From Capsicum annuum (taxonomy: Eukaryota; Streptophyta; Magnoliopsida; Solanales; Solanaceae): DNA of 64,000 bases. The DNA lies in the NCBI RefSeq assembly GCF_002878395.1, contig NC_061120.1:112595601-112659600 (forward strand), in the 5' to 3' direction. Below the pieces are notes generated by a model. That model saw only the letters and a program-made list of their open reading frames with translations, searched no databases and had not been told where the DNA came from. Shown here one piece after another: positions 46,812 to 56,990 of this stretch (within the stretch, counting starts at the first letter, position 1; each line of letters begins with the position of its first letter). The translations under genes and the position numbers were made by a program.

Positions 46812-47956
46812 ATGGCCCCAAAGAGAAGAAACCAGCCAACTTAGCCCGAAGATCCTTTGGGTGAACATGTTTCCCATGCAGAGTTTAGAGCCGCATTTAC
46901 CATACTTGCTCAGTCCATGGCTGCACAGAATGAATAGCTACCAGTCATTCCAGCCAATCCAGTGGCCACTCCCAAAGCAGCTAGGGTTCGGGACTTCACC
47001 CGGATGAACTCTCCATCTTTCCATGGGTCTAAGTCTGATGAGGACCCTCAGGAGTTTATTGACCAAGTCCAAAAGGTCATTGACATCATGGGTGTTACTT
47101 CTATTGAGAGTGCGAAGTTAGCCGCCTATCAGTTACAGGATGTTGCTCATGATTGGTACAAACAGTAGAAGTCTGAGAGGTTAGATGATACTGGACCTAT
47201 CAAGTGGGAGGAATTTGTCACGGCCTTCTTAGATAGATTCTTTCCTAAAGAGCTGAGGAAAGCCAAAGTTCTTAAGTTCATCAACCTCAGGCAGGGGAAT
47301 ATGACGGTTAGGAAGTATTCTCTCAGATTTACTTAGCTAGCCAGGTATGCAACCTTATGTGGTTGTAGACAATAGAGCTAAGATGAGCAAGTTCATGTCA
47401 GGGGTCAACGATAGCGTGGTAAATGAGTGTAGGTCTGCGATGTTGATAGGTGATATGACCTTAGCAAGACTTATGACCCATGCCCAGCAAGTAGAAGAGA
47501 AGAATTTTAAGACTAGAGAGAGGCAGAACAAGAGAGCAAGGTTAGGTAATTTCAAATTTGCTCACCCTAAGTCAGATGGAGGAAATTGTTCACAGTTTCG
47601 CTCCAAGTCAGCCATTCCATATCCTTCTTCTGCCATCTCTCTAGTGCTGAAGTTCATAGACGGCATAGAAACAAACCGCCAGGCTCTAAATCTCAGGGCA
47701 GTGTTAGCAGTACCCGAACGAATCCCCTTTGTCAGACTTGTGGTAAGAACTACAAGGGCATTTGCAGAGCCGGTAGTGATGTCTATTTTGGTTGTGGCAA
47801 GCCAAGCCACAGGATTAGGATGTGTCTGCAGTCAAGTATTCAGGGTCAGCAAAATCATTCTACAGCTCAGTCCAGTCGCCCGAACCAGCAGGGTGCCATT
47901 TTTAGTTATACCAGTGGGCAACACACAAACAGACCCTATGCTCTTCAGTCCCGATA
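46812..47956 (+). pseudogene. Element F gag
   Basis: The start at 46812 gives MAPKRRNQPT then a TAG stop where relatives have Gln. It continues 'HVSHAEFRAAFTILAQSMAAQNE', 'RVRDFTRMNSPSFHGSKSDEDPQEFIDQVQKVIDIMGV' (46962-47168), 'WEEFVTAFLDRFFPKELRKAKVLKFINLRQGNMTVRKYSLRF', then after a frameshift near 47345 'SKFMSGVNDSVVNECRSAML', and after another frame change (about 47590) 'CQTCGKN-KGICRAGSD'. The zinc knuckle at 47784-47825 reads Y-FGC-GKPS-H-RIRM-C: its first Cys is Tyr. It is of normal length for the family. Gag forms the particle and packages RNA; this copy is broken. Confidence 0.85.
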
Positions 47957-48394
47957 GGATCAAGAAAATTCTCCTGATGTCATTACTGGTACGTTACAGA
48001 GTTTCCATGTTCATGTTTATGATTTGCTAAACCCAGGTGCATCTTTGTCTTTTGTTACTCCATACTTAGTAGGTGATTTTGAAATCAATCCCAAAGTCCT
48101 AGCAGAGCCCTTATCAGTCTCTACCCCAGTGGATAAAACCATCATAGCCTGGTAGGTATACAGGAACTGCCCGATTATGATATCTCATAAATTCACGTCA
48201 GTAGATTTAGGGGAGCTAGAGATGACTGATTTTGATGTCACTCTCAGTATGGATTGGCTCATTCCTGCTATGCCACAGTCGATTGCAGAAATAGGATAGT
48301 TCAGTTTTAGTTCCCAAATGAGCCCGTCCTAGAGTGTAAGGGTAGCATTTCAGCATTCAGTGGTCAACTTATTTCCTACCTTCGGGCAAAGAAA
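47957..48394 (+). pseudogene. Element F aspartic protease
   Basis: Near 48015-48060 the frame reads 'VYDLLNPGASLSFVTPYLVGDFEINP'. In the family this is DLLDPGA--SFV; the catalytic Asp codon is AAC (Asn). It continues 'LSVSTPVDKTIIA', 'DLGELEMTDFDVTLSMDWL' (G changed to S in the usual VILGMDWL), with stops near 48150 and 48297. The linker '[16 protein letters not shown]' opens the next segment at 48395. It would process Gag-Pol; the Asn suggests inactivity. Confidence 0.8.
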
Positions 48395-49240
48395 ATGATT
48401 TCTAAGGGGTGTGTGTATTATCTTGTGCATGTTAAAGATTCCAGTTCTGAATATCCCATCCTTGAAATAGTCCCTGTTGTTAATGAATACTCAGATGTCT
48501 TTCCTGAAGATCTTCCAGGCATTCCTCCCAAAAGGGAAATAGACTTCGGCATAGACCTTCTTCTGAATACTCAACCTATTTCTATTCTTCCATACAGAAT
48601 GGCACCAGTAGAACTCAAGGAACTGAAAGATCAGTTGAAGGATCTCTTAGATAAGGGATTCATCAGACCCAGCAATTCCCCATGGGGTGCGCCAGTATTA
48701 TTCGTGCGTAAGAAAGATGGTTCTCTCAGGATGTGTATTAATTACCATCAACTCAACAAGGTCACGATCAAGAACAGATATCTTCTTCCCAGGATTGATG
48801 ATCTATTCGACCAACTTTAGGGTGACAGTTATTTCTCCAAGATAGACCTCAGATCAGGCTATCATCAGCTCAAAGTTAGAGAATATGACATTTCAAAAAT
48901 AGCTTTTCATACTCGGTATGGTCACTTCAAATTTTTAGTCATGTCATTTGGTCTTACCAATGCCTCTGCAGCTTTTATGGATTTGATGAACTGTGTGTTC
49001 AAGCAGTACTTGGACATGTTTGTCATAGTCTTTATAGATGATATTCTGGTCTATTCTCGCACAGAGCGTGATCATGCAGACCATCTCAGGATTGTTCTTC
49101 AGACTCTCAGGGATCATCAATTATTCGCTAAGTTTAGCAAGTGCAAATTTTGGCTAAGATCAGTAGCATTCCTTGGCCATATTATTTCAGGTGATGGCAT
49201 TAGAGTAGATCCTCAGAAAACCAAGGCAGTAAGAAACTAG
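48395..49240 (+). pseudogene. Element F reverse transcriptase
   Basis: Open stretches 48395-48820 and 48941-49240 cover most of the RT: '[29 protein letters not shown]', '[15 protein letters not shown]', '[54 protein letters not shown]', a TAG stop (Gln in relatives) at 48818, '[18 protein letters not shown]', '[17 protein letters not shown]', and the catalytic '[11 protein letters not shown]' (FIDD at 49031-49042). The stop at 49238 (TAG) replaces Trp in 'NWPRPVSP'. The enzyme copies element RNA to cDNA. Only a few substitutions break it. Confidence 0.92.
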
Positions 49241-50097
49241 CCCAGACCCGTATCTCCATCAGATATTAGGAATTTCTTGGGTTTGGCGGGCTATTACAGA
49301 TGGTTTGTTGAGTGATTTTATTCTATTGCATCTCCCATGTCCAGATTGACTCAAAAGAAGATTAAGTTTCAGTGGTCAGAATCATACGAGAAGAGCTTTC
49401 AAGAGTTGAAGACTCAACTCACCTCCGCTCTAGTTTTCGCTACTCCAGCTAGTTCAGACAATTTTGTAGTCTATTATGATACATCCAGAGTGGGTTTAGG
49501 TTGTGTCCTCATGCATCATGGTAAGGCCATAGCCTACGCCTCCAGACAATTAAAGCCACATGAGAAGAATTATCCTACTCATGATCTTGAGTTAGCAGCG
49601 GTAGTTTTTGCCTTGAAGATTTAGAGGCATTATCTCTATGGATTTTATGTAGATGTCTTCACAGACCATAAAAGCCTCCAGTATGTCTTTTCCCAGAAAG
49701 ATCTCAATCTTTGCCAGAGAAAGTAGTTAGAGCTCTTGAAGGATTATGACATGAGTGTTCTTTATCATTCGAACAAGGCCAATGTTGTGGCCGACGCTCT
49801 CAGTCAACTCTCCATGGGTAGTATTTCTCACATTGAGGATAGTAAGAAAAAGATGGCTCAAGAGATCCATCAGCTTGCCAGACTAGGCATTCGCTTAGTC
49901 GATTCTTCAGAGGGTGGTGTATGTGTTCATAGTAGTTCAGAGTCATCTCTAGTTTTTGAGGTGAAAGAGAAACAAGACAGGGATCCTAGCCTTGTCAAGC
50001 TCAAAGAGTCATTTCAGAATCAAAAAGTAGAGGTTTTCTTCAAAGGGGGAGATGGTGTTCTTCATTGTCAGGGTCGTCTATATGTTCCAGGTGTAGA
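49241..50097 (+). pseudogene. Element F RNase H and connection
   Basis: It starts 'PRPVSPSDIRNFLGLAGYYRWFVE', then '[22 protein letters not shown]', '[30 protein letters not shown]' (first Asp), '[17 protein letters not shown]' (Glu), a TAG stop at 49622 where relatives have Trp, '[18 protein letters not shown]' (Asp), another TAG at Trp (49726), and 'VLYHSNKANVVADALSQLSMGS' (last Asp). The catalytic residues are all readable. The connection to integrase runs to about 50097 in an open frame of 124 codons. Confidence 0.88.
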
Positions 50098-51088
50098 TGA
50101 ATTGAGGTAGTGAATACTTGCAGAAGAGCATGGTGCGCGATACTCTATTCATCTAGTGGCCACTAAGATGTACCGCGATATGCAGGAGATCTATTGGTGG
50201 AGTGGGATGAAGAGAGATATTGCAGAGTTTGTGGTTAAGTGCTCTATATGTCAGCAGGTTAAGATAGAGCATCAGAAACCTAGTGGTTCCATGCAAGAGT
50301 TCACCATTCCTACTTGGAAGTAGGAAGAAGTTAACATGGACTTCATGACAGGTTTGCCTAGAACTCATCATCAGCATGATTCAGTCTGGGTCATTATAGA
50401 TCGAATGACCAAGTCAGCCCATTTCCTTCCTGTTCATACCTCTTATTTCACCGAGGATTATGCCAAACTCTATATCAGAAAGTTAGTTAGGTTACACGGT
50501 GTTCCACTATCTATCATCTCAGACAGAGGTACCCAGTTCACTTCTTACTTTTGGAAAGCATTCTAAAAAGGTCTCGGTACCCAAGTCCATCTCAGTACAA
50601 CATTTATCCTTAGATAGATGGTTAAGCAGAGAAGACCATTCAGACTCTTAAAGATATGCTAAGGGCATGTGCAATTGACTTCAAGAGAAGTTGGGACGAC
50701 CACTTGCCTTTGATTGAGTTTGCATACAACAATAGCTATTATTCTAGTATTCAGATGGCTCCATTCAAAGCTCTCTATGGTAGGAGATGTAGATCTCCGA
50801 TTGGTTGGTTTAAAGTTAGTGAGGCCTCAGTCATAGGTCCTGACTTAGTATTCGACGCCTTAGAGAAAGTTCAGTTGATCAGAGAGAGACTCCAGGTTGC
50901 TCAGAGCCGATAGAAGTCCTATGCAGATGTTCGTAGAAAGGATCACGAGTTCGAGGTCAATAACTATGTCTATATTAAGATGTCTCCCATGAAGGAAGTG
51001 AAGAGGTTCGGCAAGAAAGGGAAACTCAGTTCCCGGTATGTCGATCCCTTCAGAATTCTTTGTCGCTTCGACAAGGTAGCTTATTGAG
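50098..51088 (+). pseudogene. Element F integrase
   Basis: The zinc-binding module is 'EEHGARYSIHLVATKMYRDMQEIYWWSGMKRDIAEFVVKCSICQQVK' with both His and both Cys present (about 50128-50265). In the core, 'VNMDFMTGLP' (50330, first Asp) and 'SIISDRGTQFTSYF' (50510, second Asp) are intact. After a frame change near 50570, 'AEKTIQTLKDMLRACAIDF' (50629) keeps the Glu, followed by 'WDDHLPLIEFAYNNSYYSSIQMAPFKALYGRRCRSP'. The C-terminal GPY-type module is near 51000-51060 ('GKLSSRYVDPFRIL'). The DDE triad is therefore present in pieces, though stops and a frameshift break the chain. Confidence 0.88.
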
Positions 51089-51406
51089 TTGCCTTCAGAT
51101 CTAGCCTCAGTCCATCCAGTCTTCCATGTCTCCTTTCTACAGAAGTGCATAGGTGACCCAGTATTTGTTGTCCTTATTCAGAGCATCAATATTCAGAACA
51201 ACCTCTCTTATGAAGAGATTCTAGTCGAAATCTTAGATTATCAGACTCATAGATTAAGGAACAAAGAAGTCCTTCTAGTCAAGGTTCTTTGGAGAAATCA
51301 GTCTTATGAGGGAGCTACTTGTGAAGCAAAAGCAGATATGCATACACAATATCCTCACCTCTTCCCTGTCAATTCAGATCAAGCTCAAGGTAATAGTTCT
51401 CTTTAA
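51089..51406 (+). pseudogene. Element F chromodomain-like C-terminal tail
   Basis: The 105-codon open stretch reads 'LPSDLASVHPVFHVSFLQKCIGDP', 'NNLSYEEILVEILDYQTHRLRNKEVLLVKVLWRNQSYEGATCEAKADMHTQYPHLF', ending at TAA 51404. It is the typical tail of solanaceous chromovirus polyproteins, related to chromodomains; the usual Trp in 'GATWEAE' is Cys here. Such tails are believed to guide integration to heterochromatin. A frameshift near 51088 separates it from integrase. Confidence 0.8.
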
Positions 51407-51633
51407 TCTTATTCAGTTTCACGTTCATGTTTCTAGTATAAACTTGGTGCCTATTAATCGTTTCATACTCAGTCATGCATTCATGTGTTAGTTGTCCGTG
51501 CATTAGATATGCACGAGTTTAGTATGTTTAGCATGTCAGTCATGAGATCAAGTTTCAGTTCTTCATGTTCAGTTCAGGTTCTATTGTCTTATATCCCTTC
51601 TCAGTAAATTCTCATTCAAGGACGAATGTTTCC
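51407..51633 (+). mobile_element. Element F 3' untranslated region
   Basis: This 230-base T-rich stretch lies between the pol stop and the polypurine tract and contains no gene. It ends with the conserved GGACGAATG block at 51620-51628. Confidence 0.7.
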
Positions 51634-51646
51634 AAGGGGGAGATAT
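51634..51646 (+). other. Polypurine tract, element F
   Basis: AAGGGGGAGATAT directly before the LTR start TGTAATACC is the same 13 bases as in element A. Confidence 0.9.
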
Positions 51647-54324
51647 TGTAATACCCCACATGTTTCTAAGCTAGGAAGTGAATAATTATTCCTACATATG
51701 AAATCCCCTATCCTAAGACTCATACATGAGTACATGACTTACTATGAATATCCTAGTGATAGGATAGCTTATGATGCATTAAGCATGTTCATATGAGTCA
51801 CTTAAGGTAATGCAAGCTAAGAGTTTCTGAATCCATCAAGTTTTAGTGTTTGATTTTGCAAGGGTCATCTTTGAACGAGTATAACTCGATGTTAATATGG
51901 TAGTTTGGCTGATTTATACCTACCAAATTGTAGAGAATCGAATTAGCTTTCCAACGATACCAATTTCGCCTTAATCCAATACCCGAGCGAAAAGTTATGC
52001 CTATTTTCGTGACAGACAGTAAGCATAGGCAATTGGTTAGGCGCCGCCAAACCAAGCTTAGGCAATCACTTGGACACCGCCTAAGTCAATTCCAAGTACC
52101 AAAAACACTCCGTTTTGAGTTATTTTAAGGGTAATTAAGTCTTTTAACACTCCTTACACATCCCTAAACTTAACCCTACAAAATATATAGCTTATAAACA
52201 TATTACAACCCTATTATCATCTCAAAGCTCATCATCCAAGAGCACTAAAAGAGAAAAACAACTAGGGTTGCATAACTATGCTTGAAGATCTGATTTTAAG
52301 GAAATTCCTCCATCAATCACCAAGAATCTTCCTTCTAAGGTATGCGTGAGTTGATTTATCGATCCCTTTCATCAATAAAGTATTAAAACCCTCTTTTTCA
52401 TTATAAAGTATAATTTTTATATTGTTGGGTGTTGATGATCATGTTGTTGATATTGGGTGATTCCCAAGATGGAATCTTTATATGTTTTTTTAAATTTCAT
52501 GATATCATATGAGTTGGAAACATGTATATTTGGTTGTTCATGATGTATAATTTGATGATTTCACCTATGCTTAAGATGTGCATGTAAGGTGTTTGATAAA
52601 ATGCCTAAGAAACTAGAAATCATGCAATATAGCTAAGTTGTGACTAAGTGAAGGATTCATGATATGCCCTTACATTCCAATGACTTCTATGTTGATAGTG
52701 TGCCTTGTAAATGTTGTTGGAATACTCATGAACTATTCTTATGAGATTATGCTATGTTTACTTGCAAATTCTACTTATGAACAAGATGTATGATAACCAT
52801 GCAATCCACATGAACTTCCATGCTATTGGTATGTGTTGCCAATATAATTCTGGGATAAACATGCTATTAAGATTGTGCAAGTACTTCCATGTGATATGAA
52901 ATCCTTTCCATGCAATACATTGTTGATAACCATGCTTAGTATGAGATCCCAACTTATGATATTATAAATTATGGACTCTACTCTTATGATCAAGTCAGTC
53001 ACGTGTGTCAGTTTCCTTCCATCGAGTCTTGAAGGTACTTGTACCCGAAAACTATAGCTGTGTGCCTAGAGCCATGTCATGTTTCATGATATCCAAACTC
53101 AAACTATGATTCAATAGACTTCAGTCAGTCATGTGACTCAGGAAAACCTCATGATCTTAGTCAATTGTTAGATATCAATAACATTCCATCAGTCAATGGA
53201 ATTCAGTAAGATTAAGTCATGCACAGTCAGTTATTCATGTCCAGTCCCTCCAAATGGGAGTGGAGGTTAGCACCGAGTGAACCCAAGGATGGGAACTCAC
53301 CCTCCAGTTTAGGGTGTGATTCTTAGTAGTCATCTTTGTGTTCCAGAACTACGTAGCCAGTGTAGGTTAAGACATCTTAACCCATCAGATTAGGGTTGAT
53401 GAGGTGGCTTAACCTGTCAGTTTAGGGTTTCCACCGTTCTCATTAAGTATCCGCCAGATAAGGGTCACTCACAGGCTCTCCTTACCTGTGACACGGTATT
53501 GACACCCCTCCAGTCGGGGCAAAAATTGGACCCCAGCTTAACCATAACGGCATATATGGGGCATGTCAGTTAAACACTACTTCCCACAGTTTTAGTAGTA
53601 GTCTCAGTAAAAGAACTCAGGGCGTTCTTCAGATTTCAGCATATACAGGACTGTCAGATACAGTCGTCCATGTTATCAGTTTCAATATCAGTCATGACAG
53701 TTAGCATTAAACCATGTAGTAGCTTACAGGTCATGCTATCACATATTCACGGTCCTAGTTTCTATATATGTTGTTTTCACTCCCACGTTCATATTAGTTA
53801 GTCAGTGTTATTTATGCATGAAACCCTTTATGTTCAGCCTACCTTCCTCATATACTTAGTACTCCAGTTGTACAAACACATTTGCACTATGGTGCTTTCT
53901 TTTGATGTTACACCATAGGTTCCAAGACACGAGCTCCAGCTCAGCAGTAGCGGTAGCATTCCAGTCGCAGAGATATAGTGAGTCCTCATTGATTCGAGGA
54001 CAATATGATTTGATTAATTTATTTATTTTTTCAGTTCAGTTTTACAGAGTTAGTTGGAGACATGTTCCTTCAACTTCTTATTTAGATAGTTTAGAGGCTT
54101 TTAGATTTATGTTCAGATTTACGTTCAGATTGAGTTATTTTGGGTATTTTCACCCACATAATTGTATTCAGTTGAACCTTATGGCCTTATAGTTCTATGT
54201 ATTCTGCATTATTATATCATGATTTGTCGTATACAGGTACAGATATCAGTCATGGGTTAGCTTGTGATCCCTCGAAGTCATGAGCATCGTGTAGCATTTT
54301 GGTTCAGTGAATCGGGGTGTTACA
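51647..54324 (+). repeat. Element F 3' LTR
   Basis: 2,678 bp, ending GGTGTTACA. The GGCGCC array (52021-52086) has two units. The splice-donor-like AAGGTATGC (52337-52345) is present. The shared motif near the end reads GAGCATCGTGTAGCAT here and GAGCACCGTGTAGCAT in the 5' LTR. Confidence 0.92.
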
Positions 54325-54800
54325 CGTTACAAGGCCCAAGAGTGTACCGATAAAAGACAATGTCACAAGGGTTATTTCTATAAGAGGTGGAGTGGCTCAC
54401 AAGGTATGTACCCTTCATGCTAGTCTTATTAGCACTAGGGTCAGCCTAGTAGGCTTGTTCATGCCTCACTTTAGATTACTGATGATGTTTAGCCTATCGA
54501 TAGGGATTACCCTAGTCGGAGCAGTGGTCAGTCTTTGGGAGTTGCACATTATGGGTTTTTTAGTCGAGGTGACTATTTTTGGTCAGCCAAATCTTCTGGT
54601 TAGAGTGGAGTACCCTGGACCTGCTATGATTGTGGGGTCATCAACCATTATTTTAGAGAGTGTCCTTAGTATGGGGCAGTTATAACTATAATAAAGAGTG
54701 TTCAATTGATTAGGGCAATGCCACCCCCAGCTAGAGGTGGTATTTAGGGTTGTAGGGGTAGTCCCCAGGGTTTTTGAAGAGGTCCGTATCTAGGTAGGAT
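54325..54800 (+). pseudogene. Element B gag, C-terminal part with intact zinc knuckle
   Basis: It continues gag after element F: 'RYKAQECTDKRQCHKGYFYKR', then a Ser/Gly/Gln-rich stretch with several stops, then the CCHC knuckle C-YD-C-GVIN-H-YFRE-C at 54622-54663, complete in its four ligands although the gene around it is broken. A basic Gly/Arg-rich end follows (about 54730-54790). It would bind element RNA. Confidence 0.8.
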
Positions 54801-54859
54801 AAGTGATTAGTCAGGTTCCCAACCAAGTAGCAAGAGAGGTTATTTGTATGATGTACTTG

Positions 54860-55379
54860 GTAGACTAGAGGTTGAGCCTCTGAATATTGTTATTATAAGT
54901 ATGATTTTAGTTATCGTTAGCCAACTATTGATGTATTTGATTCAAGATCCATTTTTGTATGTTCTTGCTTATTAAGCACCACAATTAAAGTTTCTTAGGA
55001 GTATCTATCTGTGGTATTGTGTGTATCTACTCCCATGGGTGATTCTTTGAGTCTATATATTATGTACTATGACCATTTGAGAGTTTGATACTTAGGTTGA
55101 TCTTGTTGTGTCAGATGTTATAGACATTTATGTTATTCTAATGATGGACTTATTATCTCTTTATCATGCGGTCTTTGATTATTTTTCCATGATCGTTACC
55201 TTAGCTATGCTTGGTATACCCCCAGTTATATGTTAGAATTCTTTGAGCAACACACCAACGGGTATTATTTCTTACGTTCATGTTAGGAGACTAATAATAA
55301 TGGGTTGCGAGTCTTATCTTACTTATATTCGCAATGTTAGTATGAAGAGTCCTTCACTTGATTCTCTTCTATAGTTCAT
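54860..55379 (+). pseudogene. Element B protease region, strongly decayed
   Basis: Recognisable pieces are 'VLCVSTPMGDSLSLY' (about 55015-55055), a 'DVIDIYVILMMDLLSLYHAVFDYFSMIVTLAMLGIPP' stretch (about 55110-55225, equivalent to the family's FDVILGMDWLSPYHAILDC) and 'RLIIMGCESYLTYIRNV' (55285-55335), the linker to RT. The catalytic DPG/DSG motif expected near 54940-54970 is not readable. Stops and frame changes are frequent. Confidence 0.6.
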
Positions 55380-56200
55380 AATTCTCCTATTATTTTTGTA
55401 TATCGATCTACATAACTTTTATCCTGAGTTTGATATTGAGTTTGATATTGACCTTGAGGTGGGAACCCAACTTATTTCTATGGAACCTTACCATATGGCT
55501 TCTGTCAAGCTTAAGGAGTTGAATTCTCAGCTTTAGGACCTTCTAAATAAGGGTTTTGTTAGACCAAGTGTATCTCCTTGGGGTTCTCCCATCTTTTTTG
55601 TGAAGAAAAAAAATGGTTTTGTGTGTATTTCTATTGACTATAGGCATCTCAATAAGGTGATAACAAAGAATGAGTATCCTATGTATCATATTAATGATTT
55701 TTTTGACCAGCTTCAGGGAGTGACATTGTTCTTTAAGATTAAATTAACATTCAGTTACCATTACTTGAGGATTTGAGTTGACGACATCCCTAAGACAACC
55801 TTTAGGACTCGCTATGGCCATTATGAGTTCGTGGTGATGTCTTTTGGGTTGACCAATACCCCAGCTGCGTTCATGAATTTGATAAACCAAGTGTTTAGGC
55901 CCAATTTAGATGCATTCATGACCATTTTTATTGATGATATCCTTGTGTACTAGAGGAGTAGGGAGGAGCATGAACAATATTTGAAGATTGTGTCCTAGAC
56001 TTTAAGAGATCATAGGCTTTATACCAAATTCTCAAAGTGCAAGTTTTGCCTCGAGTCTATTATATTCCTAGGACATATGGAGTCTAAGAATGGGATTATG
56101 GTGGATTCAGCATAGATCAAAGATATTCATAACTGGGCCAGATCTACATATCTAACTGAGATTTATCGCTTTATTGGTTTGGTAGGTTACTACAGCCAAT
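55380..56200 (+). pseudogene. Element B reverse transcriptase
   Basis: In one main frame: 'IEFDIDLEVGTQLISMEPYHMASVKLKELNSQL' then TAG, '[28 protein letters not shown]', '[38 protein letters not shown]', '[33 protein letters not shown]', the catalytic 'FIDDILVY' (FIDD at 55927-55938), then a TAG stop, and '[28 protein letters not shown]'. The catalytic Asp pair is intact. A 12-base repeat (GAGTTTGATATT twice at about 55427-55450) sits at the N-terminal border. Confidence 0.85.
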
Positions 56201-56990
56201 TCGTTAAGGCTTTTGATACTATTGCAGCATCGATGACTAGGTTGACTAGAAAGGAGGTTCCTTTTTAGTAATCCAAGGAGTGTGAGTTGAGTTTTTTAAA
56301 GATCAAGGGCTTGCTTAATTAAGCTCCTATTTTGACTCTTCCTGTTGAGGGCTAGGGATTTATCGAGTATTATGATGCTTTTGGTATTGATTTATTTTGC
56401 GTTCTAATACAACAGGGTCGAGTTACTGCTTATTTATTAAGGCGACTGAAGGTCCAAAAGCACAACTACCTCACTCATGATTTAACACTGGCGGCGACAG
56501 TATTTGCACTTAAGATTTAGAGGCATTATTTGCATGGTGTTCGTTGTGAGATATATATTGATCCTCATAGTCTTCCGTACATTATGACTTAAAAGGATCT
56601 TAATTTGAAATAATGTAGATGGATTGAGTTACTAAAGGGCTATGATATTTCTATTCCTTATCATCCAGCCAAGGCGAATGTGATAGCAACACCTTGAGAT
56701 AAAATGCAATAAGTATGGGTTGCTTGGCCTTTATTTTAGTTTCAGAGCATCCATTGGCTTAGGATAGTCATTCCTTGGCCAACTTGATGGTTTGACACTT
56801 TGACTTGGAATTTCATACTCCAGGAGGATTCTTACTAATATTGATGCTAGGTATACTTTATTTAAGCAGATTTTAAGTAGACTTTGTGGCAATAGTGATC
56901 TAGTTTTGAGGGGATAGTCTAAGAGTTCAACATTGGATTCAGAGAGTATTCTGAGATATAATGGTCGTATTTGTGTTTCGTTGGTTAGAA
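56201..56990 (+). pseudogene. Element B RNase H and connection
   Basis: Pieces in order: 'SMTRLTRKEVPF' then two stops, 'ECELSFLKIKGLL', 'FIEYYDAFGIDLFCVLIQQGRVTAYLLRRLK' (Asp), 'NYLTHDLTLAATVFALKI' (the catalytic Glu of DLEL is Thr) followed by TAG where relatives have Trp, 'GVRCEIYIDPHSLPYIMT', 'YDISIPYHPAKANVIA'. At least one active-site residue is lost. The connection to integrase is strongly decayed. Confidence 0.8.

Larger units (their letters stand above)
43893..54324 (+). mobile_element. Element F: chromovirus-type Ty3/gypsy retrotransposon nested in element B gag
   Basis: LTRs are 43893-46592 (2,700 bp) and 51647-54324 (2,678 bp); they differ at 14 of the first 230 bases by my count (about 94% identity). 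The primer site is exact and the polypurine tract clean. Gag, protease, RT, RNase H, integrase and a chromodomain-like tail occur in order. Flanks CACTA (43888-43892) and CGTTA (54325-54329) are an imperfect 5-bp duplication. It is the youngest gag-pol element here, but still has many TAG stops and a few frameshifts, so it is not autonomous now. Confidence 0.92.

Noticed and set aside
53902..54192. ORF repeated at 46035-46460
   Set aside because: Both lie within the LTRs of element F and are the same non-coding sequence.
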